Source: Chromera velia (Eukaryota > Sar > Chromeraceae). Taken from it: a stretch of DNA of 45,000 bases. Under the pieces are notes generated by a model that was given only the letters and a program-made list of their open reading frames with translations, was not told the origin of the DNA and did no database searches. The position numbers and the translations under genes are program-made. The stretch is taken from the NCBI GenBank assembly GCA_018398765.1, contig JAHBMJ010000347.1, positions 1-45,000 of the forward strand, in the 5' to 3' direction. Below, piece by piece: positions 23,167-31,640 of the stretch (within the stretch, counting starts at the first letter, position 1; every line of letters begins with the position of its first letter).

Positions 23167-24231
23167 GAGAGAGGCAGAGGGAACGAGACGACGAGAGAGG
23201 GCCGGACGCACTGAAAAATTGAAGGGAACCAGAAAAACGCAAATCTTCTAGAAATCCCAGGAAGAAATCTCATGGTTCAACGCAGAGAGGGGGCTGATTG
23301 GTAGACGAAAGACTGTCCGCAGGCCCAAAAGAAACGAAACGTGGAGAAAGGACGAGACTCAAGAAAATTGCCTTAAAGCACTTCACGAAATTTCATTCCA
23401 CCACTTCCGAGCGACCCATCTCGAGAGAAGCACATCAAAGAATCAAAAGGGAAATTAATTTCCAAAACTGACACTGAATGACAGTTCCTGCATGCAGACA
23501 CGACCAGACGGGAAGAGAGGCACTCGTAAACACACACAGAAAAATCGACACTGGACAGAAATTCCCCTTGCGAACGCCCACTTGGCGAAGAGAAGAAGGG
23601 AGGTCATTGTGCCGAATGACCGTACAGTTGCCAGCCTTCACGCCTCTACAGCAACAAACAGATTGAGATAGAGTCAGAGAGACACAACTTCGAATAGAGA
23701 ATCAACAGTGCCTTTTTGATATTAGTGCGTGCGTGCTTTTCGCGCTCACGTCAATTGACTGACGGCAGCATCAATCCGAGTCCCGTGGCGTCCAGGTTGT
23801 CGTCCCCCTCCACAACGAAGGTCCGACTTCGGGCAGACGCCAGTGAGAGCAGCGAAGAGATCGCTCTGCATGCTCACATATGGGAGTAACACGGTCACAC
23901 TCGCAAATTCAGTCAGATCAATTGATATATGCACACAACGGCAAACACTCACACACACATACACATGCACACACAGATCCACGGGGATGGGGTGTGGGGG
24001 TGGAGGAGACAAAGCAGGACAGAGAAGGAACGATAAAAGAAGGAGGTAGGTGCAGTGTAACCTTTCAACATAAGAAACAAACGAGCACCGGCTCGCAAAA
24101 ACTGCGCATGTATCGACTAACGCATCTGCGTGCATGTACATGTACGTGTGCGTGTGCACGTACATATATACTGTCAGAGAGCAAGGAAAAGAAACTGTCG
24201 AGACTGACATGCCAAGTAGATGGAGAATCAT
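12803..24231 (-). CDS. Predicted secreted, cysteine-rich multidomain protein, about 1,532 residues
   Basis: No family recognised. Exons from the 5' end: 24209-24231, 23764-23865, 23473-23487, 22157-22186, 21875-21886, 20637-20867, 18650-20368, 18155-18223, 17301-17837, 17017-17082, 15550-16505, 14826-15210, 14183-14356, 13391-13435, 13090-13239, 12803-12887. They total 4,599 nt, exactly 1,533 codons. All introns are phase 2 except the phase-1 intron between 15550 and 15210. The start gives a plausible signal peptide, MILHLLGIAISSLLSLASA, then an acidic stretch. Residues about 42-320 are cysteine-rich. Next come Ser/Pro- and Glu/Lys-rich linkers, an 18-residue tandem repeat and a recurrent 'L..LGITPEDC..ADV' type motif, ending at TAG 12803-12805. 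It probably enters the secretory pathway; no membrane span is obvious. Further micro-exons may be missing in the 1 kb gaps before 20867, and an optional 45-nt exon at 13642-13686 would add 15 residues. Confidence 0.7.
15690..16080 (-). repeat. 54-bp coding minisatellite (18-residue repeat), about 7 copies
   Basis: Lies inside exon 15550-16505 of the secreted-protein gene. The unit encodes DESAERDETGAPVVRKSL. Three to five copies are nearly identical and those at the low-coordinate end are degenerate (for example DEIVDRDDTGRPGSERSL). The period is a multiple of 3, so copy-number change keeps the frame. The opposite strand is open in two frames across the array only because of the repeat. Confidence 0.92.
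16846..16912. repeat. (TG)n microsatellite
   Basis: TG repeat with interspersed TTTGTG units inside the intron between exons 17017-17082 and 15550-16505 of the minus-strand gene. Confidence 0.9.
19735..20867 (-). other. Cysteine-module region of the secreted protein
   Basis: After splicing exon 20637-20867 to 18650-20368, the sequence FCDEFAKREQCAHRCTF is created across the junction. The pattern C-x(15-32)-C-x(5-8)-C-x3-C then appears four times; the last three cysteines of each are CDEFAKREQCAHRC, CKHFRACGRQC, CEDWQIPACNAIC and CGSFDFCALRC. One further cluster, CDRWMPCASAETLC, sits between the first and second. With a signal peptide upstream, these cysteines are likely disulfide-bonded. I do not recognise the fold; it is not a clear ShK, EGF, PAN or CPW-WPC pattern. 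Confidence 0.65.
21828..21874 (-). repeat. Donor-like GTGAGT repeat after a 12-nt exon
   Basis: On the minus strand the intron after micro-exon 21875-21886 starts GTCAGTGAGTGAGTGAG and continues as GTGA units, then GGGA units. The donor hexamer is thus repeated many times in tandem at the intron start. Confidence 0.8.
22672..22770. repeat. (CA)n/(GA)n microsatellite
   Basis: CA run followed by an interrupted GA run in the intron between micro-exons 23473-23487 and 22157-22186. It produces the Ser-Leu and Cys-Val pseudo-frames on the minus strand. Confidence 0.92.
23079..23162. repeat. (CT)n/(CA)n/(GA)n microsatellite
   Basis: Successive CT, CA and GA dinucleotide tracts within the same intron of the minus-strand gene. 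The CT and GA arms are complementary and could form a hairpin. Confidence 0.9.
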
Positions 24232-26261
24232 TCCGGTAGACGGGCAGCAGCTACGCAGATACAGAGCTTTCCCTGGTCGGCGAAAAAGAAGGGAGGGATT
24301 TGCCTACAAAAATTGGGACATGCGCGCGCCCGCCCAGAGTCCGAGTAAATTTCGGACCTGTTAGCGACTCTTCAGTAGCCGTTTCATCGAAAATGTCTTG
24401 AGCTGCAGTGCACAGAAGCTGTGCAGGATCACGTTTGGTTGTCTGACTGGATGTTCTGTTTGGCCTTATTGGTTGCTGCACCCTAACGCATGCGTGGGGA
24501 AGAGCTTCGAGAAAGTGATACACAATGAAATCGTGCCAGACGTCAGTTCGTGTGCTTGCCAGTGGCATATATGCATCTCCATAGAGAACTATGAATGCAT
24601 GTATATATTGAGAGAATGATTCGATCTGGAGCTGCATGTGCATGAAGTCGGACGCGTGTGCATGTATATGTATGGATGTGCTGCATGCGAATCTCTGTTG
24701 TTCGTGTATCGGTATGCATGATCGGATCGAAAGGCTGCATCCATGCATGGAGCCTAAAGAAATGCATGGAGCCGCGGTTGCATGGGGACATGCACGCAGA
24801 ATTGCATGCAGAAATATAGGTTATATATATAGATCCGCCCCGGCCTCATAAATGCATGCATGGGGACTCGGCATGCATAACAAAACCCTCAACCATCGTT
24901 CATACTCATAGAATCGCCGCTGATCGAAGGACATTATACTGAGTCCAAAGTACCACATAACACGCACCCCCTGCTCAAGATGGCACTCCACGGTCGTCTG
25001 AAATGACAGCTTCCTTGCTTGGGTTCTTTCGTTTGCATGCGGCTCGAAAAGCTGCTCGTTGATATAACACGTCTCCCCTGCTCAAGCCCACAAGTTTTTT
25101 CTTTCCAAACTCCTTGGCGATTCCATCTTTCTTCCTCAAAACAAGGTGAGTGCTGCTGGCAAAGTAAGAGAAGGGAGTGAGTAGAGAAGCTGGAAGTCGT
25201 ATGCTACCGAGATGCAAAGACAGATCGAAAGATTAGCGTAGACAGATCGAAAGATTCAAAGACTCCCGTCTCCTTCCGTCTCCGTGAATTTCCTTCACGT
25301 CTTCCCTTCTTTTCACCTCTATCTGCCATGTTACCAGCCTGTCGTCATCCTATCTGTCCACATTTCCTTACCTCTTGCTCTTTTTCTTTGAAATGACGGC
25401 AGCCGTGGCAGCTTCCAAACCGATTCGAGCTTGACGAGAGGAGACGGCGAATGTAGAGATCCGTCTCCCTTCTCGATCGTTTGGTTCAATCTTTGTCCCT
25501 TCTCGATCGTTTGGTTCAAGCTTTGTCCCTTCTCGATTGTTTGGTTCAATCTTTGTCCCTTCTCGATCGTTTGGTTCAATCTTTGTCCCTTCTCGATCGT
25601 TTGGTTCAATCTTTGTCCCTTCTCGATCGTTTGGTTCCATCTTTGTCCCTTCTCGATCGTTTGGTCCAATCTTTGTCCCTTCTCGATCGTTTGGTTCAAT
25701 CTTTGTCCCTTCTCGATCGTTTGGTTCAATCTTTGTCCCTTCTCGATCGTTTGGTTCAATCTTTGTCCCTTCTCGATCGTTTGGTTCAATCTTTGTCCCT
25801 TCTCGATCGTTTGGTTCAATCTTTGTCCCAAGGTCACTGGCAGCTCTGCTCTGTTGAAGCTTAACACGACGTTTCTCATGATCAATCTGAAGTGTCCCTT
25901 TCCTTGCATGTGGCAGCTAGCTGTGCTTCCTTTGAGGTGGTTGCGAGATGAACGCCCCGGGCCCGTCAGTCCCTTAATTTCTTTGTCTCCATGCATGGCA
26001 TTGCCCTGTGACCTCGAAAGCTGAATGATACCTGGTTTCTCGCATCTCCCGCTCCTCCAAACAATTCGGTCCCCCCCCAGCTGAGGCTTGCACACTCTGC
26101 AGTTCTGTATGCAAACTCACCATTGCTTTACAGTAGTAGTGTAGTCACTGCTTTTCTTCCTTCTCTGCAGAATGCGCCAATCTTTTTGACACCCGCCGTA
26201 CGCAGTCGAATCGCCGGACCGGTAGACTGACACTAGGGCTGTAGAGGTAAGGAATAGACTG
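24232..26261. promoter_or_regulatory. Divergent intergenic region between the secreted-protein gene and the hydrolase gene
   Basis: About 2 kb between two predicted start codons pointing away from each other, so both promoters should lie here. It contains many ATGCAT-type palindromes (24590-24890) and the 30-bp satellite at 25462-25830. An open minus-strand frame at 24975-25217 looks mildly coding-like but could not be linked to either gene. No TATA box or initiator could be singled out. Confidence 0.4.
25462..25830. repeat. 30-bp satellite, about 12 tandem copies
   Basis: Unit CTTTGTCCCTTCTCGATCGT plus 10 more bases, nearly identical between copies (single changes such as TTCAAG, TTCCAT and GTCCAAT). 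Each unit carries the palindrome CGATCG. Because 30 is a multiple of 3 and the unit has no stop, all three plus frames and at least two minus frames stay open through the array. The minus frame reads GQRLNQTIEK repeats. Open frames here are therefore no proof of coding. Confidence 0.95.
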
Positions 26262-27131
26262 ATGGCGTCTATTCGGCTGTCGTTGGATGATGGGGAGGGT
26301 ACGGAGCTCACTGGATTCTCGTGGGGAAGGGAGACGGATGAGCTGGTCCTCTGCGTCGCCGGGGGGGGGGGTCTGGTGATGCCTCGATACAGAGAGTTCG
26401 CTGCGAGCGTCGCTGCGCGTGGATTCTTCGTGGTGGCTCTGAACAGTAGAGGCTTCGGTGGGGGGGTAGGAAGAATGGAGCGTGTCGGAATGGAGACGAA
26501 CGCTCAGGACGTCGTGAACGTACTGAGGAAGTTGGGACGACACCGAGCCCACTTGGTGGGATGGGCGGGCGGCAACAGAGTGATGCGGTTAGTGGCTGCG
26601 CGACACGGGCAGCTCGCCAGGAGTGTGGTTCTGCTGGCTGCAGGGGGGCTTTATGGCCCGACTGTCGACGCGGAGACATTGCGTCGTGCCAGCGAGGCCA
26701 GCTCGACGAAAGTTTCCATGAGCGATGAGGAGCGTGTGCGACTCGTGAAGGCGTGCATGTTCGCGCCCTCCACGGCGGATACGCGCGTACGTGAGTTCGT
26801 GGAGTCGGTACTGCGGAGCGAGGCCGAGGGGCTGATTCCTTCTGTGCCGCCGGAAAGTCGTGCGCAGGCTCCCGACAGAGAGGAATGGTGGGGGGGGGGT
26901 GAGGCGCCTCTTCTGGTTGTGCAGGGACTCGATGACAGGATGGCCCCAGTCGAGAACGGCCGCGAGCTGAAGAGACAGTTCGGAAACCGGGTCAAGCTTG
27001 TCGAGCTACGGGAGGCCGGGCACATGCTCGCTTACGAACAGGCTGGGGCATGCGCCGATGCCGCTGTGGCCTTCTTCACTTCACTGGAGCCTCAGGACAA
27101 TGGAGCTCCCAACCAAGGAGGGGACTGCTGA
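26262..27131 (+). CDS. Alpha/beta-hydrolase fold protein lacking the nucleophile serine
   Basis: Intronless 289-residue frame, the usual size for a single-domain alpha/beta hydrolase. Seen: an oxyanion-type glycine loop after the first strand (VAGGGG, residues 32-37), LNSRGFGG near residue 60, the nucleophile-elbow position G-W-A-G-G at 100-104 followed by NRV, the acid-loop GLDDRMAPV at 222-230, and EAGHML with His254. The nucleophile position is Ala102 rather than Ser, so normal esterase or peptidase chemistry is unlikely. I recall bacterial hydrolases with GHAxGNR at this site, which would make it a bacterial-type subgroup, but this must be checked by search. Lack of introns and the strongly GC-rich coding sequence, next to intron-rich neighbours, suggest lateral acquisition or retroposition. 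Start chosen at the first ATG, which directly precedes the first predicted strand. Tandem G runs at 26360 and 26890 fall in the coding frame. Confidence 0.82.
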   Translation: MASIRLSLDDGEGTELTGFSWGRETDELVLCVAGGGGLVMPRYREFAASVAARGFFVVALNSRGFGGGVGRMERVGMETNAQDVVNVLRKLGRHRAHLVGWAGGNRVMRLVAARHGQLARSVVLLAAGGLYGPTVDAETLRRASEASSTKVSMSDEERVRLVKACMFAPSTADTRVREFVESVLRSEAEGLIPSVPPESRAQAPDREEWWGGGEAPLLVVQGLDDRMAPVENGRELKRQFGNRVKLVELREAGHMLAYEQAGACADAAVAFFTSLEPQDNGAPNQGGDC

Positions 27132-28166
27132 TCAAATATAATTCAAATTGGCTGATTGAGCGTTTGATATCATTCAAAGTAAACACTGACAAATTTTATT
27201 CAAATTGGTGCAGACCGTGTAGTGAGCCGACTAGATGAATTATTTTGGTAGTGAGTATTTTTTAAATGTCGGACTCTTTTTTTTTTTTCAGACAATGACG
27301 GACATTTGGCATATTGAGGCGAGCCCGGGCGGCCCTCGAGGCCAATACTTTCGCATGCCGGGGGCGAGTGGGGTGCTTTTTGCCCCCCCCTCTGCATAGT
27401 AGGAGACCCGCGCTTTTCCGCAAAAAACTCGTTCTCATAATTGGTAAGGAGTTAGAAGCTGAAACTTTGTGTAAGAAGACGTTGTAACGATAGAAAAAGA
27501 ACTATGGAACCGATTTTTTATATCATTTCTAGAAATATAGGCTGCCATACAAATTTTATAAGTTTCATACCGTTTTTCTTACTATTCAAAACCGTTAAAA
27601 AATGGTATGAAAATCAAAAAATTTGTATGACAACCTATGTTTCTAGAAATGATATAAAAAATCTGTTCCCTAGTTCTTTTTCTATCGTTACAACGTCTTC
27701 TTACACAAAGTTTCAGCTTTTAACTCCTTACCAATTATGAGAACGAGTTTTTTACGGAAATGCGCCGCTTTAGGGAAGCAAAAAGCACCCCACTCACCCC
27801 CGGCATGCGTTTAAGATTTGATACCTCACAGTTAGTTTTAGAGCTTTTGACCACGTTATACTATCATCATCATCATGCATTTTACGTTATCGCCGCCATC
27901 AGCCTATTTCTATGCTTCTACTAGATAGGGTTTCACAGTGTATAACTTTTGAATGTATAGAAACATATCTTTTTTTGAAAAAAAAATACAGTTTCGAAAA
28001 CATTTAAAATGCCATAAAGAAACTTTGGTGTTTATCATGTGATTTTAAGTGAAGTTGAGGTACCACCATGTAATGAACTATAGGCAATGAAATTTAATTT
28101 TATGCACTCTTCCGTGCAATTCAAGCACAATACATATGACACCACATTAGTCATTTTGACCCCTAG
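27132..28166. other. AT-rich convergent intergenic region with a foldback element
   Basis: Lies between the 3' ends of the hydrolase gene (+) and TRAPPC4 (-). Apart from the inverted repeat at 27352-27809, it holds AT-rich unique DNA with no supported gene. Both 3' UTRs and polyadenylation signals should be here but could not be pinned down. Confidence 0.6.
27352..27809. mobile_element. Foldback (long inverted repeat) element, MITE-like, 458 bp
   Basis: The two halves are inverted copies of each other almost from end to end. The left end starts CGCATGCCGGGGGCGAGTGG and the right end is its near-exact complement. Inner blocks such as CTCGTTCTCATAATTGGTAA, AAACTTTGTGTAAGAAGACG and TTTCTAGAAATATAGG also recur inverted. 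The arms are about 225 bp, with a short centre near 27585-27600. There is no coding capacity. A TTT flanks both ends and may be a 3-bp target duplication. About 40 bp of the left arm near 27382-27420 has no counterpart of the same length on the right. Confidence 0.85.
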
Positions 28167-29166
28167 TTACACAGCCCCCACTACAGGCCGCCATGCTTCC
28201 CATATTCTCATGACTTGCTTGTCGAAAGATTCGACCCTGACAGGCTGGTCCTGCTCGTAGAAGGGGTTCTTCAGGACCCAGTCCGAGTAGGCCTCGTAGA
28301 TCTGTTTCAAAAAGGGGGCAAGGTCCTGAATGCCTGGCTGGGCAACCACAAAGAAGCGCATGCCTGCACACATATTGGGGCAATCCATCGAGAGAGAAAA
28401 GAAGAACAGAGGGACTGCAGGTTTTTTTCTTTTCCCACATTCTTTTTGCATGCACAACAGACAAAAAAAAAAGAAAGAAAGAAGCAAAGCCAAAGAGAAA
28501 GACGGTCACTCAGACAGATATAGACAGACCATATCATTCTCTCTTTCCTTCTCTCTTCCTTTCTTTCCAATCACGGAGACCAACTGAGAGAAACGCAGGC
28601 AGACACCCAGACAAACAGCATCACTTATTCATTCTTTGTCTTTTTCCTTACAGAAACACAACGAAATAAGAAAAGAAAATCATATGGACAATCAAACATA
28701 AGACAGACAATTCAACAGTGTGGAGACAGACATACTCTGTGGCTTCTTTTCTTCTTTCCTTTCACATACACAGACAGACTGTATGTTTCTTTTTCTCCCT
28801 TCTTTTCTTCATGTAGATAACAGACAGTCAGAGGGACAGACAGACACACCGGACGAGAAAAAAAAGAGAGGAAGAAAGAAAGAAGGAAGGAAGGAAGGAA
28901 GGAAGGAAGGAAGGAATGGCGGAAGGAAAGAAGGAAGGAAGAAAGAAAAAAAGAAAGAAAGAAAGAAAGAAAGAAAAAAAAGAAAGAAAGCCAGGGAGGA
29001 ACGAACGAATGAACGAGATAAAGAAGGAATGAATGAATGAATGAATGAATGAAGAAAAAGAGAGAGAAAGAGACAGAGAAAGCCAAAGAGAAAGCAAAGA
29101 ACGAAAGATACAGAAATAGAGACATATGTGTATACACACAGACACAGAACCACGCACGCGCGCACA

Positions 29167-29202
<36 letters not shown>

Positions 29203-30626
29203 GATAGAAGAGGAAAGGAAAAGAACCTGAAACCAACAGAGAGCCGTTAACAAGCCTCTGGAGAGTGAGTACAAGAACGCACGGACATTACCCACGTAAC
29301 ATCTCTGACACACACGGTGTCATCAAGATGGAGCCATGCACAATTCCCCGGGGTGACTGTGATTGCTGTGGAAAGTCAATGCAATTTTGTGTCTCCCCCA
29401 TTGAATGCATCTGTGTATCTGTTCATTCTGCTGGCAAGGCACCTTTACGCGCTTTGCCACTTCCCATACACACACTCACGAACCAACTAAAAAAGCAACC
29501 ACGAACCTGTGAGTGTCTCAAAGCACTGCAGTTTGAAGGTGTCGGCCTCCACGAAGGAGATTCCGTCCGGTTGAAGGAAGCTGAAGGATCCAGGTTTGGG
29601 TGCAGGGAGGGGCGCAATCTGTTGGGAGATCGCGCAGAGGCCGTGGAACGTGGACGCCAGTCTGATCTTGTCATTGGCCGAATGGTTCACACTCGTGGAG
29701 AAGTCCTGCAAGCAGTGACAAGAGAAGAGAAGAGAAAATAAAAGTGGAGGCGCATGTGGGGCGCAGGAGGGTGGGCGAACCCTCGGGAGTTGTCAGGCAG
29801 AAGGGATTGAAAGGGAGATTGAGGACAGCCGAGAGAGCACGAAACAGAAGTGAATCATTGTCAGGAAAAAAAAAGGTCGAGAAGAAGAGGTTACCTCATT
29901 CAGCTCTGCCAATTCGACCTCCCTCGACGTTTCGCCCCCCTAATTTTTTCGCCTTTGAAAGGAGAGGCATTTGAAGAGAAACCAGTAAAAAAAGAGAAAT
30001 ATACGGATCATTGAAAGACTTCGATCGTCAGTTGGGATCTGAAGATCTGATCCTTCATCGTGAAACGATCAAGGGTTTCATTCAGACTGCATTGATTCAG
30101 CTCTCACAGAATGAACCCAGGCTGTTTCTCGATCTGTTTGCATTCATCTTCTCCTCAACGATCTGACCGACTTCCACTTGCTTCTCTCTCCCCTTCCTTT
30201 CCTTTCCTTTCCTTTCCTTTCCCTTCCCTTCCTTGCTTCAAACCCGGCCTTCCCAGCCGAGGATGTGTGCATGGACGTGAAACCATCGTCACCCGTCTAC
30301 GTCCCCTCAGTCGTCTCTCCTGTCCTTCTTTCCTTCCATGCACTCAACGCTGCCCATGTGTTCGCCTCTTCAGTCCTCAATCCACCTTTCCTCCAGGGTG
30401 TAACATCCATTCAATATTCTTTTGCTTCCCCCCTTCCCTTCTCTCGGCCTACCTTTTGGTAGATCAAGGTGCCACTTTTGTTGTTGATGTTCCCCCCTTC
30501 CCTTCTCTCGGCCTACCTTTTGGTAGATCAAGGTGCCACTTTTGTTGCTTCCCCCCTTCCCTTCTCTCGGCCTACCTTTTGGTAGATCAAGGTGCCACTT
30601 TTGTTGTTGATGTACAGAGAGTACAT
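28167..30626 (-). CDS. TRAPPC4: Trafficking protein particle complex subunit 4 (TRAPPC4/Trs23, sybindin-like)
   Basis: Three exons: 30576-30626, 29507-29705 and 28167-28363 (447 nt, 148 residues, stop TAA at 28167-28169). Exon 1 encodes MYSLYINNKSGTLIYQK, the typical longin-fold start of TRAPP subunits. Exon 2 contains KIRLASTFHGLCAISQQ and ADTFKLQCFETLTG. Exon 3 continues GMRFFVVAQPG and ends with the hallmark IYEAYSDWVLKNPFYEQDQP. Intron phases 0 and 1 join these without gap. TRAPPC4 is a core subunit of the TRAPP Rab1/Ypt1 exchange complexes on ER-Golgi membranes. The protein is much shorter than the roughly 220-residue human form, lacking the insert between the first strand and the LASTFH segment. 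Exon 1 is partly copied into intron 1. The donor of intron 2 is GTTCGT, a weak site, and the intron is dominated by simple repeats. Confidence 0.93.
28855..29060. repeat. Purine-only GGAA/GAAA/GAAT tract
   Basis: About 200 bp of nearly pure purine on the plus strand, made of GGAA, GAAA and finally GAAT units. It is within intron 2 of TRAPPC4, where the transcribed strand gives a polypyrimidine RNA. It causes long artificial open frames rich in Phe, Leu and Ser. Confidence 0.92.
29168..29201. repeat. (CA)n microsatellite
   Basis: CA repeat in TRAPPC4 intron 2, shortly after a CGCGCG-containing alternating stretch. Confidence 0.9.
30427..30612 (-). repeat. Triplicated 59-64 bp unit containing the 3' part of TRAPPC4 exon 1 and its donor
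   Basis: Three head-to-tail copies. Each contains, on the minus strand, ACAAAAGTGGCACCTTGATC, then TACCAAAAG and the donor GTAGGC, followed by a GGGAAGGGGGG tract. The copy next to 30626 is contiguous with the start codon and is the real exon 1. The other two lie in intron 1 with donor sites at about 30515 and 30451. Use of the first donor is required by frame: reading past it meets a TGA within the next copy. Confidence 0.9.
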
Positions 30627-31160
30627 TCTTCTCTCACTTTGTCTTCCGAGAAAGAAAGGAACTCCAAAGACGGACTCCAGCCAAAGATCCTGGCTGGACT
30701 ACACAGAGCTGCCAATCTCAAACAAGGAGACGGGGCCCTTTTCTTGTCACAGGGAGATGAACACTCTACCTTGGCGCCAGAAAACCGAACAAAAAAAAGA
30801 GAGAGCCGTTTGGCTGATTCAGCAGGCCTTCTTCTCTGCCTTCCACCTACCACCTAACAACGCGGTGGGTATCGATCCGCTCTTTGAAGTACTTACCGTA
30901 CAGAGCACACGATTTCATACCATCCAGTCCGAACAAAACTCGTGCATGGAAATCTTCTCTAAAGCTGCATGGACAACTGGTGCGGATGACGTGCAGGCCT
31001 CCGACCTCTGACGACACCAACATCGACTTCGTCGGAGGGATTCGGAAGGATGATCTATCCTCAGTCGCGGGAGGAATCCCGGAAGATTCGTCGCATCGAA
31101 GGAGACGTCGACAACCTTGGAGGAGACGGCCACCGCGGCGCTGCATGGCTGTGGGCCCGA

Positions 31161-31209
31161 CAACGCGCGCGCGGCATCGACAACGCGCGCGCATGCCGCG
31201 CGCGCGCTT
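31161..31209. repeat. Alternating CG tract
   Basis: Three blocks of (CG)4-5 (CAACGCGCGCGCGGC, CAACGCGCGCGCATGC, CGCGCGCGC) within 50 bp, with Z-DNA-forming potential, in the divergent promoter region. Confidence 0.75.
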
Positions 31210-31464
31210 GGCTTTCCGGGGCCATGCATCTGACGCACGCATTGCAAAAGGAATGCAAAAGGACAATGATCAAGCTCGAGTATGCTCGAGTGCATGGTAT
31301 TATCAGATCACTCTGACTGAATCAGCCGCCAATGGCCCGCCATGCAGCCCACCTCGCTTTCCCATTCTCTGCCCACGTACAGCTGCAAACAACTTCTTCA
31401 TCAGATTGCTTCAGCGAAGCTGCCGAAGTGTTTTGCTCCTTTAGAAATTAGATTAATTGTCGGT

Positions 31465-31532
31465 ATCGATCCGAGTGTTGCATCGATCCGAGTGTTGCAT
31501 CGATCCGAGTGTTGCATTGATCCGAGTGTTCC
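31465..31532. repeat. 17-bp tandem repeat, four copies
   Basis: Unit ATCGATCCGAGTGTTGC, the last copy with two changes. It lies about 110 bp upstream of the USP start codon and each unit contains the palindrome ATCGAT. Confidence 0.9.
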
Positions 31533-31640
31533 GTCCGTCAATCTTCTCCAACTCTAGCTGTGCTCTGTCGTTCGTGAGGAAGAGTCCAGCAAGTCCATTG
31601 CGATTCTCCCCGTCTTTCTTGTCTTGTAGAGCGGGTAAAG

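Larger units (their letters stand above)
30627..31640. promoter_or_regulatory. Divergent region between TRAPPC4 and the USP gene
   Basis: About 1 kb separates the two start codons, which point away from each other, so a shared or back-to-back promoter is expected. It contains an alternating CG tract at 31161-31209 and four 17-bp repeats at 31465-31532. A GC-rich stretch is open on both strands (30884-31444 and 30847-31266), but I could not tie it to a protein family. A 5' UTR exon of either gene may lie here. No core promoter element stands out. Confidence 0.4.

Noticed and set aside
24975-25217. 80-codon minus-strand frame upstream of the signal-peptide exon
   Set aside because: The possible donor GTCATT gives phase 0, and the signal-peptide exon at 24209-24231 starts with its own ATG.
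25331-26095. 254-codon minus-strand frame with GQRLNQTIEK repeats
   Set aside because: The 30-bp unit keeps several frames open on both strands; no splice or family support for a gene.
28712-29313. Long Phe/Leu/Ser-rich minus-strand frames
   Set aside because: Translations of the GGAA/GAAA purine tract inside TRAPPC4 intron 2.
30847-31266. Minus-strand frame with the string FREDFHARVLFGLDGMKS, and the overlapping plus-strand frame
   Set aside because: Both strands are open in this GC-rich stretch; a GTAAGT donor exists at about 30895, but no link to TRAPPC4 or a family could be made.
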